In this document: piece after piece, positions 32,945 to 41,405 of the stretch
Layout: each line of letters opens with the position of its first letter
Position numbering within the stretch: position 1 is the first letter of the stretch
Notes under the pieces: model-generated
What the model saw: only the letters and a program-made list of their open reading frames with translations
Told to the model about the DNA's origin: nothing
The model's database searches: none
Position numbers and translations under genes: made by a program
Assembly (NCBI GenBank): GCA_963825445.1
Contig: CAWGTM010000024.1
Location: forward strand, 434,001 to 498,000
Source of the DNA: Actinophytocola sp963825445
Lineage (GTDB): Bacteria; Actinomycetota; Actinomycetes; Mycobacteriales; Pseudonocardiaceae
Reading direction: 5' to 3'
DNA: 64,000 bases

Positions 32945-33313
32945 ATGAACACCCTGGACGCCCTGGACGCCAAGTCGCTGCGTTCCGACATCCCGGACTT
33001 CCGCCCGGGCGACACGCTGAAGGTCCACGTCCGAGTGATCGAGGGCTCGCGCTCCCGTATCCAGGAGTTCCTCGGCGTGGTCATCCGCCGTCAGGGCGGC
33101 GGCATTCGCGAGACCTTCACCGTTCGCAAGATCTCCTACGGCGTGGGCGTCGAGCGCACCTTCCCGGTGCACTCGCCCAACATCGCCACGATCGAGGTCG
33201 CCCGCCGCGGTGACGTGCGTCGCGCCAAGCTGTACTACCTGCGCGAACTCCGCGGCAAGGCCGCCAAGATCAAGGAGAAGCGCGAGGCTCGCGAGACCGC
33301 GCGTACCTCCTGA
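32945..33313 (+). CDS. rplS: 50S ribosomal protein L19
   Basis: L19 of 122 residues: MNTLDALDAKSLRSDIPDFR, then GDTLKVHVRVIEGSRSRIQEFLG-type sequence and VERTFPVHSPNIATIEV. ATG 32945 gives the family N-terminus; the open frame upstream to 32885 would add an atypical leader. GAGGACGG about 13 bases upstream is a weak ribosome-binding site. Confidence 0.96.
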   Translation: MNTLDALDAKSLRSDIPDFRPGDTLKVHVRVIEGSRSRIQEFLGVVIRRQGGGIRETFTVRKISYGVGVERTFPVHSPNIATIEVARRGDVRRAKLYYLRELRGKAAKIKEKREARETARTS

Positions 33314-33350
33314 CCAGGATTTTTCTGGCGAGCCCGGTAACCTGGGCTTT

Positions 33351-34358
33351 GTGGTCACCCCTGTGCACGCACACACGCCTGAGGATGATCCGGAGCGGAC
33401 CGAGCTGATCCCCAAGGTCGTCGACGACTCCGGCTCGCCGGTGACCGTTCCGACCGGTGGTACGGGGGAGAAGAGGCCGAGGAGGGGTCGGCATCGTCGA
33501 CCCCCCAAGAAGCAACCGCTGTGGCGTGAGCTGCTCACGCTGCTGGCGGTCGCCCTCGTGCTGACTTTCGTCATCCAGCACTTCCTCGGCCGCGTCTACT
33601 CCATCCCGTCCGGGTCCATGGAGCAGACGCTCCACGGCTGTCCCGGCTGCACGGGCGACCGCGTGCTGGTCGACAAGCTCGTCTACGCGTTCCGCGATCC
33701 CGCGCCCGGCGACGTGATCGTGTTCCAGGGTCCCGACTCGTGGACCGAGAACGACATCCAGGCCGAGCGGTCGGGCAACTTCATCTGGCGTGGGCTGCAG
33801 CAGATCGGTTCGCTGGTCGGGCTCGCCCCGCCGGACGAGCGCGACTTCGTCAAGCGGGTGATCGCCGTCGGCGGCCAGACGGTGCAGTGCTGCGACGAGG
33901 AATCCCGCGTACTCGTCGACGGCAAGCCGCTCGACGAGCCGTACGTGTTCTGGCAGAACGGTGCTCCCGACGCCAGGCAGCAGTTCGACCCGGTGCTCGT
34001 GCCCGAGGGCACGCTCTGGGTGATGGGCGACAACCGCAGCGACTCGTGTGACTCCCGTTGTCAGGGCGGCGGCGGCATCCGTGGCGTCGTCCCGCTCGAC
34101 AAGGTGATCGGCAAGGCGCGGTTCATCGTGCTGCCGCCCTCGCGTTGGCAGGGCGTCGGCGATCACAACCCGCAGCACGCGCGCGCCACCCAGGCTGCGG
34201 TTGCGTCACTGGGCGCTCCCGCGTGGCAGCTGGGGCTGCCCGCGGGGGTCGGTCTGATCGCCGCGTGGCCCACGCTGTGGATCGGCAGGAAGGTCAAGCG
34301 GGTGATCCGTCCGCCACGCGGGCCGGACGGTGCCGGGGCGCGCGAAGACCCCTTGTAG
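33351..34358 (+). CDS. lepB: Signal peptidase I (copy 1)
   Basis: Membrane serine protease that removes Sec and Tat signal peptides. From GTG 33351 it has 335 residues: a charged cytoplasmic leader (KRPRRGRHRRPPKKQPLWRE), one helix (LLTLLAVALVLTFVIQHFLG), the catalytic serine in SIPSGSMEQTL, the lysine in DFVKRVIAVGG, and box E GDNRSDSCDSRC. Unlike E. coli LepB it carries cysteine pairs (HGCPGCTGD, QCCDEE, SCDSRC) and a second C-terminal helix. A near-identical paralogue follows 9 bases later. Confidence 0.94.
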   Translation: MVTPVHAHTPEDDPERTELIPKVVDDSGSPVTVPTGGTGEKRPRRGRHRRPPKKQPLWRELLTLLAVALVLTFVIQHFLGRVYSIPSGSMEQTLHGCPGCTGDRVLVDKLVYAFRDPAPGDVIVFQGPDSWTENDIQAERSGNFIWRGLQQIGSLVGLAPPDERDFVKRVIAVGGQTVQCCDEESRVLVDGKPLDEPYVFWQNGAPDARQQFDPVLVPEGTLWVMGDNRSDSCDSRCQGGGGIRGVVPLDKVIGKARFIVLPPSRWQGVGDHNPQHARATQAAVASLGAPAWQLGLPAGVGLIAAWPTLWIGRKVKRVIRPPRGPDGAGAREDPL

Positions 34359-34367
34359 TCTGCTCGG

Positions 34368-35348
34368 GTGGCCGACGTCGCACATTCTGGAAAAAGCCGA
34401 GACAACCAGGACGAGGGGGACGGCCCGGCCGAGGATCGCGACAAGCGCGACGCCGGTGCCGAGCCGGAGCCTGGTTCCGCCGACGATTCGGCCGAGACCG
34501 AAACCGAGGACTCCGACGGCAAGAAGAAAAAGAAGAAGCCGCAGCGCTCCTTCTGGATCGAGCTGCCGATCCTCATCGGTGTCGCGCTGGTCCTGACCTT
34601 CGTCATCCAGACGTTCCTCGGCCGGGTGTTCGTGATCCCGTCCGAGTCGATGGAGCAGACGCTGCACGGCTGTCCTGGCTGCTACGGCGACCGCGTGCTG
34701 GTCGACAAGCTCGTGTACACCTTCGGCGACCCCGAACCGGGGGAGGTCGTGGTGTTCGAGCGGCCCGACACGTGGAACCAGATGGAGTTCTCCTCCAACC
34801 GGTCGAGCAACGCGTTCGTGTCGTGGTTGCAGGACGTCGGCGCCAAGTTCGGTCTCGCGTCGCCCGACGAGGACGACGTGGTCAAGCGCATCGTGGCGGT
34901 CGGCGGCGACACGGTCGAATGCTGCGACGACGAGGGCCGGGTCATGGTGAACGGCCGTCCGCTCGACGAGCCGTACATCTTCTGGGCGCCGGGTGCCTCC
35001 CGCGGCGACCAGGAGTTCGAGGCGATCACCGTGCCCGAGGGCTACCTGTGGGTGCTCGGCGACAACCGCACCAACTCCTGTGACTCGCGCTGCCAGGGTG
35101 GCGGGGGTGAGAACGGGTTCGTGCCGGTGGACAATGTCATCGGGAAGGTGCGGTACATCGTGCTGCCGCCGGGCCGTTGGCGTGGCGTCGGCGACCACAA
35201 CCCGCAGGGCTCGGAGGTGGCCGCGATGGCTTCCTCGATCGCCCTGCAGGGCGCGCCGCTCGGTGCGGGCCTGCTTCTGGCGTGGCCGACCGTGTGGCTC
35301 GGCCGGCGGGTCACGCGCTCGGTGAGACGTGGTGAGGACGACAAGTGA
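34368..35348 (+). CDS. lepB: Signal peptidase I (copy 2)
   Basis: Tandem paralogue of the preceding gene, 326 residues. The leader is highly acidic before a basic patch (EDSDGKKKKKKPQRSFWIEL). Catalytic residues are conserved: VIPSESMEQTL (Ser) and DDVVKRIVAVGGDTVE (Lys). The same cysteine pairs recur (HGCPGCYGD, ECCDDE, SCDSRCQGGGGE). Most identity lies in the catalytic core, so the duplication is old and the leaders have diverged. The gene overlaps rnhB by GTGA. Multiple lepB copies are usual in streptomycetes. Confidence 0.94.
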   Translation: MADVAHSGKSRDNQDEGDGPAEDRDKRDAGAEPEPGSADDSAETETEDSDGKKKKKKPQRSFWIELPILIGVALVLTFVIQTFLGRVFVIPSESMEQTLHGCPGCYGDRVLVDKLVYTFGDPEPGEVVVFERPDTWNQMEFSSNRSSNAFVSWLQDVGAKFGLASPDEDDVVKRIVAVGGDTVECCDDEGRVMVNGRPLDEPYIFWAPGASRGDQEFEAITVPEGYLWVLGDNRTNSCDSRCQGGGGENGFVPVDNVIGKVRYIVLPPGRWRGVGDHNPQGSEVAAMASSIALQGAPLGAGLLLAWPTVWLGRRVTRSVRRGEDDK

Positions 35349-36136
35349 CGCTGGCGCGACTGGCACGGATGGAGTGGCTGGAGTCCAGCCCTCCGCGCGC
35401 GGTACTGCGCCGTGAGAACGGGAACTGGGCGCTGCAGACGGCGCTCGACCGCCGTGGCCTCGGCCCGGTGGCCGGTGTCGACGAGGCCGGACGAGGCGCC
35501 TGCGCGGGCCCGCTGGTGATCGCGTCGTGCGTGCTCCGCCCTGGTGACGCGGCCCGTTTCGAGGGTCTGACCGACTCGAAGCTGCTGACCGCGGCCGCCC
35601 GGGACCGGATGTACGACCTGGTGATCAAGCGGGCGCTGGACTACGCGGTGATCGTGGTGCCGGTCGAGGAGGTCGACCTCATCGGCGTGCACGTGTCGAA
35701 CATCGAGGGCATGCGGCGGGCGATCGCCCAGCTGCGGAACCATCCCGGATACGTGCTGATCGACGGCTTCCGGGTGCCGGGACTGACCGCGCCGAGCATG
35801 CCGGTCATCAAGGGCGACCAGGCGGTGGCCTGCGTGGCTGCGGCATCGGTCCTGGCGAAGGTGACCAGGGACCGGATGATGGCGGCCCTGCACGAGCAGT
35901 ACCCGGTGTACGGGTTCGACGAGCACAAGGGCTACTGCACGGGGGCGCACAGTGCCCAGCTGGCCACGCACGGGCCGAGTGCCGCGCACCGGTGGTCGTT
36001 CGTGAACGTAGCGTCCGCCGGCCTTGCACATGGCCTGACCGCACCTCATCCGGTGGCCTTGAGTGTGGCCGCAGCGGCTGTGGTTCAGAATGGGAGGTCG
36101 GCACCCGTCGAGCAGGAGGAGCGCGTAACCGCATGA
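35345..36136 (+). CDS. rnhB: Ribonuclease HII
   Basis: Removes ribonucleotides from DNA and RNA of RNA-DNA hybrids. The active-site block is VAGVDEAGRGACAGPLVIAS, with the other acidic residues in LIDGFRV and GDQAVACVAAASVLAKVTRD, then HKGYCTGAHSAQL. At 263 residues it is slightly long owing to the N-terminal MTLARLARMEWLESSPP and a variable tail. GTG 35345 overlaps the lepB stop, and the stop overlaps the next ATG. Confidence 0.96.
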   Translation: MTLARLARMEWLESSPPRAVLRRENGNWALQTALDRRGLGPVAGVDEAGRGACAGPLVIASCVLRPGDAARFEGLTDSKLLTAAARDRMYDLVIKRALDYAVIVVPVEEVDLIGVHVSNIEGMRRAIAQLRNHPGYVLIDGFRVPGLTAPSMPVIKGDQAVACVAAASVLAKVTRDRMMAALHEQYPVYGFDEHKGYCTGAHSAQLATHGPSAAHRWSFVNVASAGLAHGLTAPHPVALSVAAAAVVQNGRSAPVEQEERVTA

Positions 36137-36456
36137 GCGCAGAGGATCTCGAAAAGTACGAGACCGAGATGGAGCTGCAGCTCTACCGGGAGTACCGCGA
36201 CATCGTCAGCCAGTTCTCCTATGTGGTCGAGACCGAGCGGCGCTTCTACCTGGCCAACGGCGTCGACGTCCAGGTGCGCGACTCCGACGGTGAGGTGTAC
36301 TTCGAGGTACGGATGTCCGACGCCTGGGTGTGGGACATGTACCGGCCCGCTCGGTTCGTGAAGAACGTCCGCGTGATCACGTTCAAGGACGTGAACGTCG
36401 AGGAGCTGGACAAGCCTGACCTGCGGCTTCCCGAGGAAGGCCCCTTCGGCACGTAG
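36133..36456 (+). CDS. DUF2469 family protein
   Basis: A 107-residue acidic protein, MSAEDLEKYETEMELQLYRE at the start, with the conserved FYLANGVDVQ and WVWDMYRPARFVKNVRV segments. The family is restricted to actinobacteria and is nearly always just after rnhB, as here (ATGA overlap), but its function is unknown. Confidence 0.93.
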   Translation: MSAEDLEKYETEMELQLYREYRDIVSQFSYVVETERRFYLANGVDVQVRDSDGEVYFEVRMSDAWVWDMYRPARFVKNVRVITFKDVNVEELDKPDLRLPEEGPFGT

Positions 36457-36600
36457 ACACGGTCGGCCCCTACCACACCCCACCGACAATCCAGGCCTTC
36501 CGGACCTTCTGACCGGTCGGGTTGTCCACAGCCTCCGCGGTTGTCCACAGCGAGCCAGAATCCGTGGCGAGGGCCACGAGGCCGGGGCACCGTCGATGGC

Positions 36601-36981
36601 ATGACGGCAGACGTGATTCCGGCAGGTGCCCCCCACCTACGTACCGGCGCCCGCGGCGAGACCTTGGCGGCGCGCTACCTCGAGAGCCTGGGCTTGTCAG
36701 TGCTGTCCAGAAACTGGCGCTGTCGAGAGGGCGAACTGGACCTGGTAGCCACCGACGGCGAACGCCTGGTGGTCGTGGAGGTCAAGACCCGAACCAGCAC
36801 CAGCCACGGCCCACCGGCAGACGCCGTGGACCACCTCAAGGCCGCCAGGATCCGCCGCCTGTCCCGCCGCTGGCGCGTGGCCCACGACCTGCCGTGGTGC
36901 GAAGAACGCTTCGACATAGTCGCGATCCTCTGGCCACCGAACGAAACCCCCCGGATAACCCACTACCGGGGAGCCTTCTGA
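36601..36981 (+). CDS. YraN family (UPF0102) endonuclease-like protein
   Basis: A 126-residue PD-(D/E)XK nuclease-fold protein: GARGETLAARYLESLGLSVL, then CREGELDLVATDGERLVVVE followed by VKTR, which supplies the D-x(n)-ExK catalytic triad. ATG 36601 gives the family N-terminus. Genes of this family sit next to comM across bacteria, and its stop overlaps the comM start by one base. A role in DNA uptake or repair is suspected, not shown. Confidence 0.92.
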   Translation: MTADVIPAGAPHLRTGARGETLAARYLESLGLSVLSRNWRCREGELDLVATDGERLVVVEVKTRTSTSHGPPADAVDHLKAARIRRLSRRWRVAHDLPWCEERFDIVAILWPPNETPRITHYRGAF

Positions 36982-38495
36982 TGGCGCTGGCCAGAGCGTG
37001 GTCGGTGGCGTTGTTCGGGGTCGACGGTGTGGCTGTCGAGATCGAGGCCGACATCGGGGGCGGCAAGCCCAGGACCCAGATCGTCGGGCTGCCGGACGCC
37101 TCGCTCAACGAGGCGAAGGAGCGCGTCCGCTCGGCCGTGCGCAACAGCGACCGCGAGTGGCCGAGCGAGCAGATCACGCTCGCGCTGTCCCCGGCCGCGC
37201 TGCCGAAGGGCGGCTCCGGCTACGACATGGCGCTCGCGTGCGTGGTGCTGGCCGCGGCCGGGCTCATACCCCCGGAGCGCCTCGCCGGCACCGTCCTGCT
37301 GGGTGAGTTGGCGCTCGACGGCCGGGTCCGCGCCGTGCGTGGCGTCCTGCCGGGGCTGCTGGCCGCACGCCGGGCGGGTCTGCGCCGCGCGATCGTGCCG
37401 ACGGCGGCGCTGGCGGAGGCCGCGTTGGTCACCGACGTGGAGGTGTGGGGAGCCGAGCGTCTGGTCGAGGTGCTCGACTGGCTCCGCGGCGAACCGGACA
37501 CCCTGCGTGCGCCCGCGCCGCAGCGGACCCAGCCGGCGGAGGGCGTGCCCGACCTGGTCGACGTCCTCGGTCAACCGGAGGCCCGCTGGGCGGTGGAGGT
37601 CGCCGCGGCCGGCGGCCACCACCTCCTGCTCACGGGGTCGCCCGGCACCGGCAAGACCATGCTCGCCAAACGTCTGCCCGGCCTGCTGCCTCCGCTGTCC
37701 GACGAACAGGCCCTGGAGGTCACGGCCATCCACTCGCTGGCGGGTGCCCTGCTGCCCGACGCACCGCTGGTCATCACGCCGCCGTTCATCGCCCCACACC
37801 ACACGACGTCGGCCGCGGCTCTGGTCGGCGGTGGGGTGGGCCTGGCGAAGCCGGGCGCCATCAGCACCGCACACCAAGGGGTGCTGTTCCTGGATGAGGC
37901 GTGCGAGTTCGGGCCGCAACGCCTGGAGGGGTTGCGCACGGCACTGGAGGAGGGCGAGATCCGTCTGGCCAGACGCGACGGCGTGGTGCGTTATCCGGCG
38001 AGGTTCCAGCTGGTGCTGGCCACCAATCCGTGCCCGTGCGCGCCGGCCAGGGACATCGACTGCACCTGCACGCCGTACGCGAAGCGCAAGTACATGACGC
38101 GTCTGTCCGGTCCACTGCTCGACCGAGTGGACATCCGGGTGCGGATGCGCCCGATGACGGCCATGACCAGAGCCGGAGCGATCGAACCGGAGTCCACGGC
38201 CACCGTCCGAGCCAGGGTCGAACAGGCAAGACAACGGGCGGCCACACGCTGGCAGGCCCACGGCTGGCGCACCAACGCCGAGGCCCCGGGCCCGATCCTC
38301 CGCAGAGAGTTCGGCCTGTCCCCCAGGACAACCGCCTTACTGGACAAGGGCCTGAACTCGGGCGCCCTCACCGCCCGAGGCGCCGACCGCTGCCTCCGAG
38401 TGGCCTGGACCCTGTGCGACCTGGCCGACGCCGACCACCCCCAATCCGACCACGTGGCCGCAGCCATGGAATTCCGCGACCGGAGAGCAGCATGA
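36981..38495 (+). CDS. comM: ComM/YifB Mg-chelatase-like AAA+ ATPase
   Basis: A 504-residue AAA+ helicase that promotes branch migration of incoming DNA in transformation. The N-terminal Lon-like domain includes QIVGLPDASLNEAKERVRSA. The ATPase has Walker A TGSPGTGKTMLAKRL, Walker B GVLFLDEACEF and a cysteine cluster NPCPCAPARDIDCTC, then SGPLLDRVDIRV. The gene is intact, yet the functionally linked dprA next door is split by a mobile element. Confidence 0.95.
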   Translation: MALARAWSVALFGVDGVAVEIEADIGGGKPRTQIVGLPDASLNEAKERVRSAVRNSDREWPSEQITLALSPAALPKGGSGYDMALACVVLAAAGLIPPERLAGTVLLGELALDGRVRAVRGVLPGLLAARRAGLRRAIVPTAALAEAALVTDVEVWGAERLVEVLDWLRGEPDTLRAPAPQRTQPAEGVPDLVDVLGQPEARWAVEVAAAGGHHLLLTGSPGTGKTMLAKRLPGLLPPLSDEQALEVTAIHSLAGALLPDAPLVITPPFIAPHHTTSAAALVGGGVGLAKPGAISTAHQGVLFLDEACEFGPQRLEGLRTALEEGEIRLARRDGVVRYPARFQLVLATNPCPCAPARDIDCTCTPYAKRKYMTRLSGPLLDRVDIRVRMRPMTAMTRAGAIEPESTATVRARVEQARQRAATRWQAHGWRTNAEAPGPILRREFGLSPRTTALLDKGLNSGALTARGADRCLRVAWTLCDLADADHPQSDHVAAAMEFRDRRAA

Positions 38496-39448
38496 CCCCG
38501 AACCCCAACCCCACACCTCCGGCCAACCCTCACGACCCAGGCCCCACGGCAATCCGCCGCAGAACCCCGGACAGTCACGACGCCACCCCCACACACCCGC
38601 TCCCCGCAACAGCGGCGATCCCACCCGATCCGCCCTTCGGGCCGCACGGCGAAGGCCGAGCGTGCACGGCCCACCGGTCGGAGGGAGCAGACAGGGCCGA
38701 TTTCGCCAACTCCGCCAATCCGAACCGCCCGGCCGACCGGGCCGATCTCGCCAACCCGGCCAACTCGAGCCGAACGGCTGGCTGGGCCGATCTCGGTCAT
38801 CCTGCGAACTCGAGCCGGACGGCTGGCCGGACCGATTTCAGCAAACCTGCCGATCCGAACTATGCGGCCGACCGAGCTGATTCCGCCGATACAGCCGACC
38901 CCGGCCCTCCAGCCGAACGGGCCGGCTCGGATCGGCCTGACGGCGCGGTGGTACTGGCCGATCTGAGTGGTGCGGTGGACATGGTTGAACCCAGCGGCCC
39001 GGTCGACTCAGTTGCCCCGGGCGACCTGCCGAGCCCGATCTATCTGCATGACTCGGATCTCCCAGCAATGCTGGGTAACGCAGGTGATCTGACCAGGCCG
39101 GGGGACTGCGCCGGTGTCCCGCCTCTTCTGTTCCCGATGGCGGCACCTGCCAAGTGGTTCGGATTGATGAAGACGATGTGCGGCGGGATCGGCGGGAGAT
39201 CAGGGAGTACCTGGCGCGGCGGGCTCGGGTGCTGGGGGCGGCCGAGGGGCTGTGCATTTGTCGGGGCGCTGATCGGGCTCCTCATCTTCTGCTCGTCGAG
39301 GATCCGCTCGACCTGGCGCGTCGGGAGGCTCGGGCTCGGCTGGGTTCGATTCTTGGGCACTGTCGGTGTGAGCCTGGGGCGGTGGCGGCGTGACTGGGGC
39401 CGACGAGGAGGTTCGGCTTGCTCGGGCCTACCTGATGCGCGTCGCTGA
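38492..39448 (+). CDS. Low-complexity repeat protein between comM and dprA (uncertain)
   Basis: An ATGA overlap with comM opens a 318-codon frame. Its first third is Pro/Asn/Thr-rich. Residues 68-143 hold five 15-residue repeats of the type ADLANPANSSRTAGW, encoded by an exact 45-bp period at 38695-38919. The second half becomes acidic (DLSGAVDMVEPSGPVDSVAP). From about 39150 this frame is probably no longer coding, because another frame (39154-39393) reads as a credible protein that couples to dprA. The real gene may end near 39150 or continue into that frame after a shift. No family recognised. Confidence 0.35.
   Translation: MTPNPNPTPPANPHDPGPTAIRRRTPDSHDATPTHPLPATAAIPPDPPFGPHGEGRACTAHRSEGADRADFANSANPNRPADRADLANPANSSRTAGWADLGHPANSSRTAGRTDFSKPADPNYAADRADSADTADPGPPAERAGSDRPDGAVVLADLSGAVDMVEPSGPVDSVAPGDLPSPIYLHDSDLPAMLGNAGDLTRPGDCAGVPPLLFPMAAPAKWFGLMKTMCGGIGGRSGSTWRGGLGCWGRPRGCAFVGALIGLLIFCSSRIRSTWRVGRLGLGWVRFLGTVGVSLGRWRRDWGRRGGSACSGLPDARR
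38695..38919. repeat. Five 45-bp tandem repeats
   Basis: Five exact-length 45-bp units (38695, 38740, 38785, 38830, 38875), each starting with variants of GGCCGATCTCGCCAAC. The period is a multiple of three and keeps the frame of the low-complexity protein. Units 2 and 3 are the most alike. Confidence 0.75.
39154..39393 (+). CDS. Small Cys-containing hypothetical protein coupled to dprA
   Basis: A 79-residue protein from GTG 39154. It has a charged helix (DDVRRDRREIREYLARRARV), then GLCICRGADRAPHLLLVEDP and a C-terminal CRCEPG, giving two CxC pairs that could bind metal. Its TGA overlaps the dprA GTG (GTGA), which supports reality. I do not know the family. It overlaps the tail of the low-complexity frame. 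Confidence 0.55.
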   Translation: MVRIDEDDVRRDRREIREYLARRARVLGAAEGLCICRGADRAPHLLLVEDPLDLARREARARLGSILGHCRCEPGAVAA

Positions 39449-39890
39449 GCCGCCTGCTCCGGCGCTGGCTGAGTTGGTTGCTCTTCGGGGTGCTGTGCGG
39501 ACCGCGGAGCTGGTTCGGGCGGATCGGGTCTCCGCGCAGGTGGGGGCCGAGACCTCCGCCCGCCGGAATGTCGAGCTTGCTGCCGTTGATCTCAAGACCG
39601 CCGGGGCGGTGGGCGCTCGGCTGGTGGTGCCCGAGGACGACGAGTGGCCTGCCTGGCAGTTGCTCTGCCTGACCTCGAACAACCTGCGTCGGGATCGGAT
39701 GGCGGTGGCGCCGCTCGGGTTGTGGGTTCGCGGGGCCAGTACGACCGTGGCGGAGGCGTTCGACCGGGCGGTGTCGGTGGTCGGGGCGCGCAGTGCCACC
39801 GGGTATGGGGAGTTCGTCGCGGCGGAGACCGGTTATCACCTGGCCCGGGCTGACACGACCGTCGTCTCCGGGGCCGCCTACGGTCTCTAG
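39390..39890 (+). pseudogene. dprA: DprA, N-terminal half, cut by mobile element
   Basis: DprA (Smf) loads RecA on single-stranded DNA in transformation. The N-terminal region and the first part of the Rossmann-like fold are present (EEVRLARAYLMRVAEPPAPA, then GLWVRGAST, SVVGARSATGYGEFV, VVSGAAYG). After TACGG at 39883 the sequence diverges, adding L and a stop. The missing continuation IDGAAHRGALAAEG lies at 48816, about 8.9 kb away. Rejoining gives SGAAYGIDGAAH, the conserved DprA motif. The native gene therefore ran 39390-39883 joined to 48816-49467. Confidence 0.93.
39877..39883. other. attL core
   Basis: CCTACGG at the left junction, in the context GGGGCCGCCTACGG on the dprA side and TCTCTAGC on the element side. 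Confidence 0.8.
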
Positions 39891-39935
39891 CCGGTCAGCT
39901 GTTGTTGATGACGGGCTGGCTCTACGTTCTTGATC

Positions 39936-41405
39936 ATGAGAGTGGGGTTAGAGCCTGGCCGGTGGGCGGTGTTCCATTACAACCTGGACCGTCCGTTTTC
40001 CATGTCAATGGACGACGTCCCGGAGGTTGTTCGTGTCGCGGTTGCGGGCCTTGAAGATCGCGGACGTCGTCACGGTCAGCCTTTTCTGATTTCGCCTTCC
40101 GGGATGCCGGATGCTCGGGTGAACGAGTTTTTCACGTGGCGAAGGATGCGAAGGCGGTCGCCTCTCACGTGGAAGAAGTACGCGTACGCGATCGGGTTGT
40201 GGCTGAACTTCCTCGCCGTGTTGGATCGGCGTTGGGATGAGGCGAGCGAGGACGACGCCGAGTACTTCAAGGAGTGGCGGATCACCGACGCCGCCAACCC
40301 GAGGCCAGTGCGGCCCGCGACCCTTCGGGGTGACTTGATCGCGTTGCGCACCTTCTATCGGTGGGCGTCAGCTCGGCACGGCGTGTCCGACCCGGTCGCG
40401 GCGCTCGACGACTTCGACTTGATGCCGCGCGGTCCGCGGCAGAAGGACATCAAGTGGCTCGACCCAGCTGGCTACCGCCGCTGGCGGGACATCGGTCTCC
40501 GCGGCCTGGACGCCGACGGACGGCCGGATCTGGGGTGGCGAGGTCGCAACGAGCAGCGTGATGCCGCGTTCGCTGACGGTCTCTACGGCACGGGTCTGCG
40601 CCTGACGGAGTGGGCCAGCATCCTGCTCGGCGAGTTGCCGCCGGAGCAGCCGCGTCGCGGTTATAGCCGATGCTGGCTGTCGGACGGCACCGCCAAGGGC
40701 GGCTACGGCCACGACTACTGGATGCCGCGCTGGGCGCTGGACGAGGTCCTCACCTACATCGAAGGGGCGCGAGCGCGGGCAGTGCGCCGCGCCCAGCAGG
40801 CGGGCAGTTACGAACAGCTGCCCTGGCTGCGCATGGTGCTGGAGATTCAGCGCGATCATCTGCTGATCGCCGAGCCGGACGGGCGGCAGACCCGGCCGGC
40901 GGTCAACGCGCTCGGGCCGAGGGCGAGGCGGCGGCTGTTCTGCCGAACACCGCAAGGGCTGGAGCCGCTGACGGTGTGGTTGAACGAGGACGGCCTGCCA
41001 CGTGACCCGCATGGTTGGCAGCACACCTTCGACGGGGCCAACGACCGGATCGCCAGGCTCGGGTTCGCCGGGTTCCGCGCAACACCTCACCACCTGCGGC
41101 ACAGCTTCGCGTTGCGCTGGTACTCGGTGGGCAGGCTCGCCTACGAGAAGCGGTTCGCCCACCTGGACGACGAGGAGCAGAAGGACTTCCGCGAGCAGTT
41201 CGGCAACACCTGGGACCTGGTGGCCACCATGCTCGGCCACCGCAACCCGCTGACCACGAAGCAGCACTACCTGGAGCCATTCCGGGCACTGGACGTGGAG
41301 CTCCTGCTGCGGCACGCCGGCGAGGCCGCGGTCGACCAGTTCCTGACCAACTACCTGGCTGATCACCCGCGAGTGCGCACCGACCCGGTCAGCAGGGTCG
41401 GATGA
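39936..41405 (+). CDS. Tyrosine recombinase A of the element (catalytic residues intact)
   Basis: Site-specific integrase of about 489 residues. An N-terminal SAM-like core-binding region (LTWKKYAYAIGLWLNFLAVL) precedes the catalytic domain. Catalytic positions are visible: GTGLRLTEWASI (Arg I), TPHHLRHSFALRW (HxxR), MLGHRNPLTTKQHYLEP (second His and the nucleophile Tyr). The long insertion between Arg I and HxxR is larger than in XerC. ATG 39936 lies two codons inside a TTG-started frame. The stop overlaps the next ATG (ATGA), so the recombinases are made together. It corresponds in position to Tn554 TnpA. Confidence 0.92.
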   Translation: MRVGLEPGRWAVFHYNLDRPFSMSMDDVPEVVRVAVAGLEDRGRRHGQPFLISPSGMPDARVNEFFTWRRMRRRSPLTWKKYAYAIGLWLNFLAVLDRRWDEASEDDAEYFKEWRITDAANPRPVRPATLRGDLIALRTFYRWASARHGVSDPVAALDDFDLMPRGPRQKDIKWLDPAGYRRWRDIGLRGLDADGRPDLGWRGRNEQRDAAFADGLYGTGLRLTEWASILLGELPPEQPRRGYSRCWLSDGTAKGGYGHDYWMPRWALDEVLTYIEGARARAVRRAQQAGSYEQLPWLRMVLEIQRDHLLIAEPDGRQTRPAVNALGPRARRRLFCRTPQGLEPLTVWLNEDGLPRDPHGWQHTFDGANDRIARLGFAGFRATPHHLRHSFALRWYSVGRLAYEKRFAHLDDEEQKDFREQFGNTWDLVATMLGHRNPLTTKQHYLEPFRALDVELLLRHAGEAAVDQFLTNYLADHPRVRTDPVSRVG

